Origin: Flavobacteriales bacterium
Lineage (GTDB): Bacteria > Bacteroidota > Bacteroidia > Flavobacteriales_E > Vicingaceae
Length of the DNA: 64,000 nt
Direction: 5' to 3'
NCBI GenBank assembly: GCA_020635815.1
Contig: JACJZB010000001.1
Coordinates: forward strand, 186,001 to 250,000
A program made the position numbers and the translations under genes. Shown here piece after piece: positions 27,544-35,986 of this stretch. Position 1 is the stretch's first letter, and every line of letters starts with the position of its first letter. The notes beneath the pieces were generated by a model. It made no database searches. It worked only from the letters and a program-made list of their open reading frames with translations, and was not told the origin of the DNA.

Positions 27544-28886
27544 TAGTTTTGGAAAAATTCTTCTACTTCATAAATAGAGTTTGTTGAGCAAAAAACAACA
27601 ACTTTGTCACCCTCTTTTAACTGAAAGCCACCAAAGGGAATTAACCCTTTATTATCTCTAATTACTCCAGCAACATTTGCGTTTTTAGGGAAATTAATTT
27701 CGCGTAATGTTTTTGTTGTTATCTTAGTCTCAGCCTTTACTTTAAATTCAATAATTTCTGCATCTACACCATGTAAGTTGGCGATAGCTTCAACTTCACC
27801 TTTTCTAATAAATTTAAAAATTTGGTTGGCAGCTATTATTTTTTTATTAATTAAAGTATCTATCCCAATATTCTGAGAAAGATTGATATAGTCCATGTTT
27901 TCAACACGGGCAATAGTTTTACGAACGCCGTGCGACTTAGCAACCAAAGAAGAAATTATATTTGTTTCTGAATCGGCAGTTAAAGCTATAAAAGCATCCA
28001 TATCACTAATGTTTTCTTCTTCTAAAATCGAAACATCTCTACCGTCTGCATTTATTACTAATGTTTTCTTTAATCGTTCGGCAACTTCAGTAGCTTTTTC
28101 CTTATCCTCTTCAATTAAAGTAATATTGTATTTTCGTTCTAAGAGTTCAGCAGCTAAAATTCCAATTCGGCTAGCTCCTAAAATCATAATGTTTTTAATT
28201 TCAAAACAATCTTGGCCACATATTTTTGTTACCTCTGAAATACCTTCGGGAGTTGAAATGAAATAAACAATATCATTTTCTAAAAGAACAGTGTCTGCTT
28301 GAATAATTATTGTTTCTCCTTGTCGGAGAACTGCCAATGGTTTAAAGGATAGATTGGGGTTTAAGTAAGAAGTATTTACAATAGAATGATCTTTTAAAGG
28401 TGATTTTTCGTGAATTGCAATTCCAAACACAGAAAGTTTGCCATTGTCAAATTCATAATCATCTGTAAATGCTGATTGAGTAATTAATCGTTTAATCTCT
28501 TTCGAAGCTAACTCAACAGGTGAAATAATCGTATCAACTCCTAGTTCACGATAGAATTCTTGTAATTCGCCTAACGAAGTTTCATAATTATTAATTCTAG
28601 CAATTGTCTTCTTAACACCTAGTTTTTTCCCAGTAATACAAATTAGCATATTTGTTTCTTCCGAAGAAGTAGCCGCAATTAATAAATCACAAGAGCTAAT
28701 CTTTATTTCTTTTAGTAACCTAATGTTAGTGGCATCACCTTTTACAGGGAAAATGTCAATTTGAGACTGGACATAATTTAATCGTTTCTCATTTTCATCA
28801 ATTAAGTACAGGTCTTGAGCTTCACTAGCCATCATTTTTGCGATGTGAAAACCAACCTCTCCTGCTCCTGCAATTACTATCCTCAT
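27543..28886 (-). CDS. trkA: Trk system potassium transport regulator TrkA
   Basis: A 447-aa cytoplasmic regulator with two RCK units in tandem. Each unit has a Rossmann NAD(H)-binding fold: GAGEVGFHIAKMM at the N-terminus and LGASRIGILAAELL near residue 235, each followed by a TrkA_C domain. Binding of NADH or ATP gates the TrkH channel. Full length and intact glycine motifs. First gene of the trkA-trkH operon, with a TACATTTG -7 element 26 bp upstream. Confidence 0.94.
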   Translation of the reverse strand: MRIVIAGAGEVGFHIAKMMASEAQDLYLIDENEKRLNYVQSQIDIFPVKGDATNIRLLKEIKISSCDLLIAATSSEETNMLICITGKKLGVKKTIARINNYETSLGELQEFYRELGVDTIISPVELASKEIKRLITQSAFTDDYEFDNGKLSVFGIAIHEKSPLKDHSIVNTSYLNPNLSFKPLAVLRQGETIIIQADTVLLENDIVYFISTPEGISEVTKICGQDCFEIKNIMILGASRIGILAAELLERKYNITLIEEDKEKATEVAERLKKTLVINADGRDVSILEEENISDMDAFIALTADSETNIISSLVAKSHGVRKTIARVENMDYINLSQNIGIDTLINKKIIAANQIFKFIRKGEVEAIANLHGVDAEIIEFKVKAETKITTKTLREINFPKNANVAGVIRDNKGLIPFGGFQLKEGDKVVVFCSTNSIYEVEEFFQN

Positions 28887-28911
28887 TTTTAAAAAAGTCT
28901 AATTTCTAGGG

Positions 28912-28919
28912 CAAATGTA
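28912..28919 (-). promoter_or_regulatory. -7 element of the trkAH operon
   Basis: TACATTTG on the minus strand (28919-28912), a full match to TAnnTTTG. The predicted start of transcription is about 20 bases before the trkA ATG. No clear -33 box. Confidence 0.5.
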
Positions 28920-28934
28920 ATCAAGAATTTTAGT

Positions 28935-29882
28935 CTATTCCATAAAAAGTTTCACTTCTAATTCTCCAGTTGATTTTTTTAACCCGCGAAACATTCCAAA
29001 AGTATTGAAAGGCATAGCAATATTACCGTATTTATCTAAAGCTATTAAACCTCCATCACCACCAATTTTTTTCATTTTATCGTGAATTAAGTAATTTGCT
29101 GCATCAATAAGGTTAATTTCTTTGTATGCCATTAATGCAGATAAATCGTAAGCAGCTACTTTTCGAATAAAATATTCACCATGACCAGTGCAGGATACTC
29201 CACAAGTGTTATTGTTGGCATAGGTTCCTGCTCCAACAATTGGAGAATCTCCAATTCGTCCATATTTTTTGTTTGTCATTCCGCCAGTAGATGTTCCGGC
29301 AGTAATATTTCCATTTTTATCGAGAGCAACAGCCCCTACGGTTCCAAATTTAGTGTCTTTTTCGTCTTGCTCGTTTTGGCTGTGGTCTAGTTGTGTTTTT
29401 TCAGAGTTTTTTATTTTTTGTAATTGCAGGTATCTTTTCTCATCAAAAAAGTATGTTGGATTAACAATTTCTATGTTGTTTAACTCCGCAAATTCCTCAG
29501 CTCCTTTACCACTTAGCATTACATGTTGCGATTTTTCCATCACTAAACGTGCTGCTTCAATAGGATTTTTTATTGTGCTAACTCCAGCAATAGCACCAGC
29601 ATTTAATTCTTTTCCTTCCATAATTGCAGCATCCATTTCATTTTTTTCATTGTGTGTAAAAACAGCTCCTTTCCCAGCATTAAAAAGAGGGGAGTTTTCC
29701 ATTGTTTTAATAGCTGCAACAACTGCATCAGTAGCACTTCCTCCTTTTTCTAAAATTGCATATCCTATGTTTAAAGATTCACTTAATTTTTCTTCGTAAG
29801 ATTTCTCTAATTCAGGTGTCATATTTTCTTTTAAAATATTGCCCGCACCACCGTGTATAACTATCGCAAAAATTTCATTCAT
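28935..29882 (-). CDS. iaaA: Isoaspartyl peptidase / L-asparaginase (Ntn hydrolase)
   Basis: A 315-aa plant-type asparaginase. These proenzymes cut themselves before a Thr, which then is the nucleophile; here Thr181 in KFGTVGAVAL. Other motifs are the N-terminal VIHGGAGNI, the ATDAVVAAIKTMENSP stretch, NAGKGAVFT, and GTSTGGMTNKKYGRIGDSPI after the nucleophile. It removes isoaspartyl residues from peptides and can hydrolyse asparagine. No signal peptide is seen, so it is cytoplasmic. Not obviously linked to the trk genes. Confidence 0.9.
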   Translation of the reverse strand: MNEIFAIVIHGGAGNILKENMTPELEKSYEEKLSESLNIGYAILEKGGSATDAVVAAIKTMENSPLFNAGKGAVFTHNEKNEMDAAIMEGKELNAGAIAGVSTIKNPIEAARLVMEKSQHVMLSGKGAEEFAELNNIEIVNPTYFFDEKRYLQLQKIKNSEKTQLDHSQNEQDEKDTKFGTVGAVALDKNGNITAGTSTGGMTNKKYGRIGDSPIVGAGTYANNNTCGVSCTGHGEYFIRKVAAYDLSALMAYKEINLIDAANYLIHDKMKKIGGDGGLIALDKYGNIAMPFNTFGMFRGLKKSTGELEVKLFME

Positions 29883-29983
29883 AATTAGGATTGTTTTGAT
29901 TTACCTTAAAAAGGCTTTAGCTAATTAGCTAAATTAAAAGTAAAGTTTTTTTTGATTCAAACTAGTTAACAGAATAATTCGAC

Positions 29984-29991
29984 TAATTTTG
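29984..29991 (+). promoter_or_regulatory. -7 element of the methyltransferase gene
   Basis: TAATTTTG matches TAnnTTTG and lies 4 bases before the GTG start at 29996, so the message would begin at or next to the start codon. Confidence 0.45.
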
Positions 29992-29995
29992 TAGT

Positions 29996-30781
29996 GTGAA
30001 CTCGTTAAAATTTCTGTTAAAATACATAAAATACTTTATCCATTCAACCAATGCACATGGCATACACCCACCATTTTTGTTTGAGTTGTATAATAATGTA
30101 ATTGCCGACCAAACACCTTTTTATGCTTTTTCTGATATTGAATCAATTAGAGCAAAATTGCTTTTGTCTAATCTAGTAATTGATATAAACGATTTTGGGG
30201 CGGGTTCTTCAGTAAATAAATCGAAAAAAAGAACAGTTGCTGATATTGCGAAAAACACTTTAAAAGCTCCAAAATATGGACAGTTATTGTTTCGATTGGT
30301 AAATCGATTTAAACCTACAACCGTTATAGAGCTAGGTACATCGCTTGGTATTTCTAGTATGTATTTGGCTGCGGCAAATAGTAAAACAAAAGTAACTACC
30401 GTTGAAGGTTGCCCTAATGTAAGTAAAGTAGCCAACGTAAATTTTAATAAAATTGGGCTAAAAAATATTGAATTAATAAATGCACAATTTGATGTTTTTT
30501 TACCTGAATACTTAAAAAGAATAGACCAACTCGATTTTGTTTTTTTTGATGGGAACCATACCAAAGAAGCAACTTTAAATTATTTTAAGTTGTGTTTGCC
30601 AAAAACTAATAAAAGTACTGTTTTTGTGTTTGACGATATTTATTGGAGTAAAGGAATGAGTGAGGCTTGGGAGGAGATTAAAAAACACCCAAAAATTACG
30701 CTAACGGTTGACTTGTTTGCTTTAGGTATTGTATTTTTTAACACCGATTTAAGTAAAGAAGATTTTGTGTTGAGGTATTAG
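29996..30781 (+). CDS. Class I SAM-dependent O-methyltransferase
   Basis: A 261-aa methyltransferase of the catechol-O-methyltransferase-like group (Methyltransf_24 type). SAM-binding motif I is VIELGTSLGISSMYLAA (about 104-120), motif II VTTVEGCP, and the DFVFFDGNHTKEATLNY plus VFDDIYWSKGM metal-ligand region follows. The first ~95 residues (IHSTNAHGIHPPFLFELYN) are typical of Bacteroidota homologues. The start codon is GTG; no ATG is near. Substrate unknown. A repeat region of about 650 bp follows. Confidence 0.85.
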   Translation: MNSLKFLLKYIKYFIHSTNAHGIHPPFLFELYNNVIADQTPFYAFSDIESIRAKLLLSNLVIDINDFGAGSSVNKSKKRTVADIAKNTLKAPKYGQLLFRLVNRFKPTTVIELGTSLGISSMYLAAANSKTKVTTVEGCPNVSKVANVNFNKIGLKNIELINAQFDVFLPEYLKRIDQLDFVFFDGNHTKEATLNYFKLCLPKTNKSTVFVFDDIYWSKGMSEAWEEIKKHPKITLTVDLFALGIVFFNTDLSKEDFVLRY

Positions 30782-30853
30782 TAGCCCATCCTAATCTCAA
30801 TAAAATTTGGAACAGGCTCTTACGAAGTGGAAGGAACTTTAACGTTGTTCCAA

Positions 30854-30962
30854 GCAACGACGAAGTTTTTTAATGTAGTCTTTCCTAACGAAATGAAATG
30901 GAGGACAGGAAACCAGTTTTGTAAAATATAAAAGTGTAGTTATAAACTACACTTAGTGGGGG
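30854..30962. repeat. 109-bp direct repeat, copy A
   Basis: Aligned by eye without gaps to 31183-31291 with three mismatches in 109 positions. The unit contains the inverted pair TTTCCT...AGGAAA and a 9-bp stem AAGTGTAGT / ACTACACTT around TATAA near its right end, followed by TAGTGGGGG-type G-run. Confidence 0.9.
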
Positions 30963-30985
30963 ATAATTCCTTCGGCTTTTTTATT

Positions 30986-31122
30986 GTTCATTCTGAACGA
31001 AAATTTTGTCACTCTGAGTCTATCGAAGAGTTTACAAAATAAAGTGAAGAATCTTGCATAGTAGATTCTTCATTTCGATTTGTTGTTCCGCCGAAGCTGA
31101 AACAAATCATTAATCAGAATGA
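30986..31122. repeat. Nested inverted-repeat element
   Basis: Bounded by TCATTCTGA (30988-30996) and its inverse TCAGAATGA (31114-31122). Inside are a 10-bp stem TGAAGAATCT / AGATTCTTCA (31045-31072) and an 8-bp pair GATTTGTT / AACAAATC (31077-31108). The left end also forms GTTCA-TTC-TGAAC. It could fold as one long branched hairpin on RNA. No ORF. Confidence 0.75.
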
Positions 31123-31182
31123 CATCTTTTTCTATATGTTTTAGGGGAATTACGGATAAAAATTTAATTCTTCAATTTTTCC

Positions 31183-31291
31183 GCAATGACGAAGTTTTTA
31201 AATGTAGTCTTTCCTAACGAAATGAAATGGAGGACAGGAAACCAGTTTTGTAAAATATAAAAATGTAGTTATAAACTACACTTAGTGGGGG
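31183..31291. repeat. 109-bp direct repeat, copy B
   Basis: Second copy of the unit at 30854-30962. One of the mismatches (AATGTAGT instead of AGTGTAGT) weakens the 9-bp stem by one pair. Its right boundary supplies the stop codon of the short leftward ORF at 31282-31419. Confidence 0.9.
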
Positions 31292-31419
31292 TCAATAAAC
31301 CATAACTCAATTTTATTATCATCACTACAAAAGATATTTTCTCTTGGTAATTTATTTAGAGTCTCAATAAAATCATCTTGAATTAAAAGGGAAGTTATTA
31401 TGAGTAAGATTATTTTCAT
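31282..31419 (-). pseudogene. Short signal-peptide ORF ending in the repeat, probable gene remnant
   Basis: Forty-five codons starting at 31419, eleven bases after the stop of the sulfatase gene. The product begins MKIILLIITSLLIQ, which looks like an export signal, followed by a polar stretch (DDFIETLNKLPRENIF). The frame stays open until it enters repeat copy B, whose sequence gives the last residues and the TAA. This fits a small secreted protein cut short by the repeat, but a genuine 45-residue peptide is also possible. Confidence 0.35.
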
Positions 31420-31429
31420 AATTATTTAG

Positions 31430-33397
31430 TTATTCCGTTTTCCCATTATTTACCAAAAACTGTCCAGTTTGCATATTGCTAATCGCATAAATTTTCATAC
31501 TGTCAGCAATAGCTGGGTAATCGTTAATGTAATCGGTTACATCAGTATTGTATTTGTACAACGAAGGTTTTTCTTTTCCTCTATAAACGTATAAAAATTT
31601 ATCATCAATAACCCCTAATTTTTCATCATGACAAAAGTAAATGTAAGGTCGTTTTTCGGTCAATAAATCAATACCTAAAGTGTTGTTAGTGTAAGGTAAA
31701 GCAACTAAATTCATTAAAGTAGGGAAAACATCAATTTGCCCACCATAATTAGTTAATGTTTTTGATGTTGTAATAAGGTGCGGAGCATAAATGATAAAAG
31801 GCACATGATTGTAGCTTAAGGGCACATCAAATTTAGTTTCCATTAAAGCGCCATGGTCGGCAACAAAAGCAAAAATGGTGTTTTCAAACCAAGGCTGTTT
31901 TTTGGCTAAACCAATAAATTTTCGAATCGACCAATCAGCATATTCTACAATTTGTTTTTTAATATCGTTTGGTTGTTTTGGTGTAAAATATTCAGGAACA
32001 TAATAAGGGCCGTGGTCACTCGCAGTCATCATTACCGATAAAAAAGGCTTTTCTTTTTTATACAATTTATTTAGCTCATCTATCGAAAATTCAAACATAT
32101 AATCATCAGGAACACCCAGTGTATTGGCTACTTTTTCTGATGGATAATTTTGCTGTGAAATAATGGTTTCAAAATCATTTCCTCTTAAAAAACCACCAAC
32201 ATTGTCAAACTGATCGTCATGCGTTGTAAAATAAGCGGTAGAATAATTATGTTGTTTTAAAACAGAACCAATACCATTTAGTTTTGGAATGGTTACTCCT
32301 TTCATAGGGTGTTTTGTAAATAATGCAGGCATTGCAAAAAGTGTACCGTAAATACCGTTAAAAGTGTGTGTTCCAGCACTGTAAATATTATCAAAACTTA
32401 ATCCGTAGTTGGCAATACTATCCAAAAAAGGAGTGAGATTGTCTGGATTTCCAAATCGTGTCATTTTGTTGGCACTCATACTTTCCATTAAAACCAAAAT
32501 AATGTTTGGTGGATTAGTATTTACAATATCTGGCATAATATTTTTTGCGATAGGCGAACCATTTTTAATGCCTGTTCGATTTAAATATTTTTGAGTATTT
32601 GCAATCGCAATTTTATCATCAATAATGTTAATGGTTTGTTCCTTGTTTTTTTGAGCATCAAGGTAACTTCTTAAATAAGTAAAAGTTGGGTTTAAGCCTA
32701 GCTGATTGATAAAAGCATAATTACTAAAATAGGCAGTACCTACTCGTATTGGCGATTTAGATTCGAACCGACCACGAATACCAATAAAAACAAGTCCTAA
32801 AAATAAAATAGAAATTAAAATTGAAGAGAATCTAGGACTTGATTCTAACTGAAAATTAGTAGCGTTATTCCACTTTATAGTGATGCGATTGATCACTTTT
32901 ATAAAACTGAAAAAGGATATAATTATTGGAAAAATGACCCACCAAAAACTAAATTCTTGAAAAATCATTTTAAACATAAAAGCTGGGGAATCAATCCATT
33001 GCAAGCCTGCCACAGAAAATCTTGAGAAAAATTGGTGGAAATAACTTAAATCTATACCCGATATTAAAAAAGCAATAGAAAAAAGCAGAATAAAGTAATA
33101 TTTTAGAATGGCACTAAATTGCTTTGTTTTTAGATTAATTTGGTGGGCTATAAAAATAGCAAAAGTGGGTGAAAATAAAATGTAATTACAAATTACGGTG
33201 TCGAAACGAAGCCCCATTATAAAAGCTTGAGAAATAAGTCGAAATTTATCTTCTGATGGGATATTATTGGTGTGATGAATTTCTAAAACAAATAATAAAA
33301 GCCTAAAAAAAAAGAAAATAATAACACCTAATAAATAAATGCTAAAAATGTATTTTAACGAGGAATAAAATGATTTGTTTACTTGAAATTTTGACAA
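31430..33397 (-). CDS. LTA-synthase-like sulfatase-family membrane protein
   Basis: About 655 aa. Five N-terminal membrane helices (to about residue 215) carry a C-terminal extracytoplasmic alkaline-phosphatase/sulfatase domain. Motifs: NIILVLMESMSANKM (metal ligand Glu in MES), the nucleophile region SAGTHTFNGIYGTLF with catalytic Thr, and FAFVADHGALME plus YNHVPFIIYAP at the C-terminal half. Relatives add glycerol-phosphate or phosphoethanolamine to lipids or glycans; Bacteroidota have no LTA, so another lipid or sugar is probable. The frame runs open to a GTG at 33448, but a TATATTTG box at 33427-33420 suggests a start further in, e.g. TTG at 33397. Confidence 0.85.
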   Translation of the reverse strand: MSKFQVNKSFYSSLKYIFSIYLLGVIIFFFFRLLLFVLEIHHTNNIPSEDKFRLISQAFIMGLRFDTVICNYILFSPTFAIFIAHQINLKTKQFSAILKYYFILLFSIAFLISGIDLSYFHQFFSRFSVAGLQWIDSPAFMFKMIFQEFSFWWVIFPIIISFFSFIKVINRITIKWNNATNFQLESSPRFSSILISILFLGLVFIGIRGRFESKSPIRVGTAYFSNYAFINQLGLNPTFTYLRSYLDAQKNKEQTINIIDDKIAIANTQKYLNRTGIKNGSPIAKNIMPDIVNTNPPNIILVLMESMSANKMTRFGNPDNLTPFLDSIANYGLSFDNIYSAGTHTFNGIYGTLFAMPALFTKHPMKGVTIPKLNGIGSVLKQHNYSTAYFTTHDDQFDNVGGFLRGNDFETIISQQNYPSEKVANTLGVPDDYMFEFSIDELNKLYKKEKPFLSVMMTASDHGPYYVPEYFTPKQPNDIKKQIVEYADWSIRKFIGLAKKQPWFENTIFAFVADHGALMETKFDVPLSYNHVPFIIYAPHLITTSKTLTNYGGQIDVFPTLMNLVALPYTNNTLGIDLLTEKRPYIYFCHDEKLGVIDDKFLYVYRGKEKPSLYKYNTDVTDYINDYPAIADSMKIYAISNMQTGQFLVNNGKTE

Positions 33398-33419
33398 AAG
33401 CTTGATTTTTAAAGTGCCA

Positions 33420-33427
33420 CAAATATA
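33420..33427 (-). promoter_or_regulatory. -7 element of the sulfatase-family gene
   Basis: TATATTTG on the minus strand, full match to TAnnTTTG. It argues for translation starting downstream of about 33413, not at the in-frame GTG at 33448. Confidence 0.45.
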
Positions 33428-33500
33428 AAAATTGATTTCTCCAAACACTAATAAGTTAATAACTTCGGTTCAAAAATTAGCTAATTTATTTACAAACTAT

Positions 33501-33508
33501 TATTTTTG
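33501..33508 (+). promoter_or_regulatory. -7 element of the lpx operon
   Basis: TATTTTTG, full match to TAnnTTTG, 7 bases before the lpxD ATG at 33516. The message would have little or no leader. Confidence 0.5.
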
Positions 33509-33515
33509 AATCCTT

Positions 33516-34583
33516 ATGGAATTTTCAGCAAGTCAAATAGCAGAATTACTAAACGGAAGGATTGAAGGGAACCCTGAGGTGAAAGTGAATAAGCTCTCTA
33601 AAATTGAGGAGGGTGAGCTACATTCAATTTCTTTCCTAGCAAATCCAGCCTATCAAGAGTTTATTTATGATACTGATGCGTCTATCGTTATTGTTAATAA
33701 CGATTTAGAATTAGAAAGACCCGTAAAAGAAACTTGCACCCTTATTAGAGTTGAAAATGCTTATGAATGTTTTGCTAAGGTGCTAGAAACCTATAGCCAA
33801 GCAAAAAGTATAGAAAAAGTGGGAATTGAATCAAATTCTCATATTGCTAAAACAGCCACATTAGGAGAAAATATTTATGTTGGAGCCTTTGCTTACATTG
33901 GTGAAAATGTGAAAATTGGTAATAACGTAAAAATCTATCCAAATTCATTTATTGGAGATAATGCAATTGTAGGAGATAACACAATTGTAAATGCAGGTGT
34001 TAAAATATACCATGAGTGTGTTGTTGGTGCTCATTGCACCTTTCATTCTGGAGTAGTAATCGGTGGCGATGGATTTGGTTTTGCACCAAATAAAGAAAAC
34101 GATTATACTAAAATTCCTCAATTAGGTAATGTTATTATTGAAGACCATGTGGAGATCGGAGCAAATACCTGTATAGATAGGGCTACGATGGGCTCAACAA
34201 TCATAAAAAAAGGAGTTAAATTGGATAATTTAATTCAAATAGGACATAATGTTGTGGTTGGAGAAAACACAGTTATTGTTTCTCAAACAGGTGTTGCAGG
34301 TTCAACAAAAATTGGTAAAAACTGTTTAATAGGCGGTCAAGTTGGTATTGTTGGGCATTTAACAATTGCCGATGGAGTTAAAATCGCAGCTCAATCTGGA
34401 GTTGGACATAGTATTACCGAGGAAGGAAAAGTGGTTCAAGGCTCACCAGCTTACGCAATGGGAGAATACAAAAGATCTTATGTTGGATTTAGAAAGCTCC
34501 CTGAAATATTGGAGCGATTAGCTGAATTAGAAAAACAAATTAAAGTAATAGATATAAAAATATGGGAAAACAGAAAACCATAA
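33516..34583 (+). CDS. lpxD: UDP-3-O-acylglucosamine N-acyltransferase
   Basis: A 355-aa LpxD, which adds the N-linked hydroxyacyl chain in lipid A synthesis (third committed step). An N-terminal uridine-binding domain (1-100) is followed by a left-handed beta helix of hexapeptide repeats (about 105-320; e.g. IYVGAFAYIGENVKIGNNVKI). The catalytic His lies in LIQIGHNVVVGENT. A C-terminal helix extends to the trimer interface. Its 3' end overlaps lpxC by 22 bases, so translation is coupled. Confidence 0.95.
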   Translation: MEFSASQIAELLNGRIEGNPEVKVNKLSKIEEGELHSISFLANPAYQEFIYDTDASIVIVNNDLELERPVKETCTLIRVENAYECFAKVLETYSQAKSIEKVGIESNSHIAKTATLGENIYVGAFAYIGENVKIGNNVKIYPNSFIGDNAIVGDNTIVNAGVKIYHECVVGAHCTFHSGVVIGGDGFGFAPNKENDYTKIPQLGNVIIEDHVEIGANTCIDRATMGSTIIKKGVKLDNLIQIGHNVVVGENTVIVSQTGVAGSTKIGKNCLIGGQVGIVGHLTIADGVKIAAQSGVGHSITEEGKVVQGSPAYAMGEYKRSYVGFRKLPEILERLAELEKQIKVIDIKIWENRKP

Positions 34584-35974
34584 AAAACGAATTTTCAATT
34601 GTAGGTGTTGGATTACACACAGGAGAGAAAGTTACTCTTACTGTAAAACCAGCAGCAGAGAATCATGGGTTTAAATTTAAAAGAGTTGATGTTGAAGGCC
34701 AACCAATCATTAATGCTGATGCTGATTTAGTAGTTGATACATCGAGAGGAACTACTTTAGAGAAAAATGGAGTAAGGGTTTATACTACTGAACACGTTTT
34801 AGCAGCTTTAGCTGGACTTGAAGTTGATAATGCATTATTAGAACTTGACGGGCCAGAGATGCCGATTATGGATGGAAGTGCTTATCCTTTTGTGCAACTT
34901 ATACTCGAAGTAGGAATAGAAGAACAAGAAGCTGAAAAAGACTACTTTGTTGTAACTAACAATTTAGCTTATGAAGATTTAGAAAGGCATACTGAAATGT
35001 TGGCGGTGCCTCAAGACGAATTTAGATTAACCGTTATGGTTGATTATAATTCACCTTTACTTGGAACTCAACATGCACACATGTATCATATTGGAGAATT
35101 TGTTGAAGAAATTTCTAAATGTAGAACTTTCGTATTTTTAAGAGAGATTGAGTTTTTAGCTAAAAATGGATTAATTAAAGGAGGAGATTTAGATAATGCT
35201 ATTATAATAGCCGACCAAATGTTACCACAAGAAAAATTAGATGAAATTGCTGATTTGTTGGGTAAACCACACATTAAGGTTGAAGCAGCAGGTATATTAA
35301 ATAACCTGACTTTATACTTTCAAAATGAACCAGCAAGACATAAATTACTTGATATTGTTGGAGATTTAGCATTGGTAGGAAAACCAATTAAAGGGCATAT
35401 ATTAGCTGCTCGCCCTGGTCATAAAGGAAATGTTGATTTTGCAAGATTAATTAAACAAGAAATTAAAAAACAACAAAAACAAGGCCCCCAATTTGATTTA
35501 ACAAAAGAGCCTATCTATGATATCAATGATATTGAAAAACTATTACCGCACCGTTATCCATTTTTGTTAATTGATAAGGTTATAGAAGTTGATGAAACAT
35601 CAATAGTTGGAGTAAAAAATATAACATTTAATGAGCCTCAGTTTACTGGACACTTCCCAGGAAACCCTGTAATGCCAGGAGTTTTACAAATTGAAGCAAT
35701 GGCTCAAGTTGGAGGTATATTTGCATTAAGTACAGTGCCAGACCCTGAGAATTACATGACATATTTTATGAAAATAGATGGGGTTAAGTTTAAACGAAAA
35801 GTAATACCAGGAGATACATTGGTATTTCAATTAGAATTACTAACTCCTATTCGTAGAGGAATTGTACACATGCAAGGTAAAGGTTATGTTAATGGACAAC
35901 TTGCTGTTGAAGCCGAATTGATGGCTCAAATAGTAAAAGAGAAAAAAGAAGAGTTAACAGAGGCTGAGGCCTAA
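34562..35974 (+). CDS. lpxC/fabZ: Bifunctional UDP-3-O-acyl-GlcNAc deacetylase / (3R)-hydroxyacyl-ACP dehydratase
   Basis: A 470-aa fusion. The N-terminal LpxC part (1-310) is the zinc deacetylase committing to lipid A; ligands lie in TTEHVLAALAG (His) and HKLLDIVGDLALVG (His, Asp). The FabZ part (320-465) is a hotdog dehydratase with LPHRYPFLLIDKV and active-site HFPGNPVMPGVLQIEAMAQ (His and Glu). This fusion is characteristic of Bacteroidota and couples lipid A with fatty acid supply. The start overlaps lpxD; lpxA follows after 12 bases. Confidence 0.96.
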   Translation: MGKQKTIKNEFSIVGVGLHTGEKVTLTVKPAAENHGFKFKRVDVEGQPIINADADLVVDTSRGTTLEKNGVRVYTTEHVLAALAGLEVDNALLELDGPEMPIMDGSAYPFVQLILEVGIEEQEAEKDYFVVTNNLAYEDLERHTEMLAVPQDEFRLTVMVDYNSPLLGTQHAHMYHIGEFVEEISKCRTFVFLREIEFLAKNGLIKGGDLDNAIIIADQMLPQEKLDEIADLLGKPHIKVEAAGILNNLTLYFQNEPARHKLLDIVGDLALVGKPIKGHILAARPGHKGNVDFARLIKQEIKKQQKQGPQFDLTKEPIYDINDIEKLLPHRYPFLLIDKVIEVDETSIVGVKNITFNEPQFTGHFPGNPVMPGVLQIEAMAQVGGIFALSTVPDPENYMTYFMKIDGVKFKRKVIPGDTLVFQLELLTPIRRGIVHMQGKGYVNGQLAVEAELMAQIVKEKKEELTEAEA

Positions 35975-35986
35975 TTTATTATAGAT

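Larger units (their letters stand above)
30782..31429. other. Gene-poor region built of repeats
   Basis: About 650 bases with no convincing complete gene. Contents in order: an 8-bp inverted repeat TTGGAACA/TGTTCCAA (30807-30853), repeat unit copy A (30854-30962), a segment with nested inverted repeats (30986-31122), repeat unit copy B (31183-31291), and a short leftward ORF (31282-31419). The style resembles dispersed Bacteroidota intergenic repeats containing TCATTCTGA-type motifs. Confidence 0.75.

Noticed and set aside
30782..31429. Insertion sequence
   Set aside because: No transposase fragment in any frame and no terminal inverted repeats enclosing a coding region; only short structured repeats.
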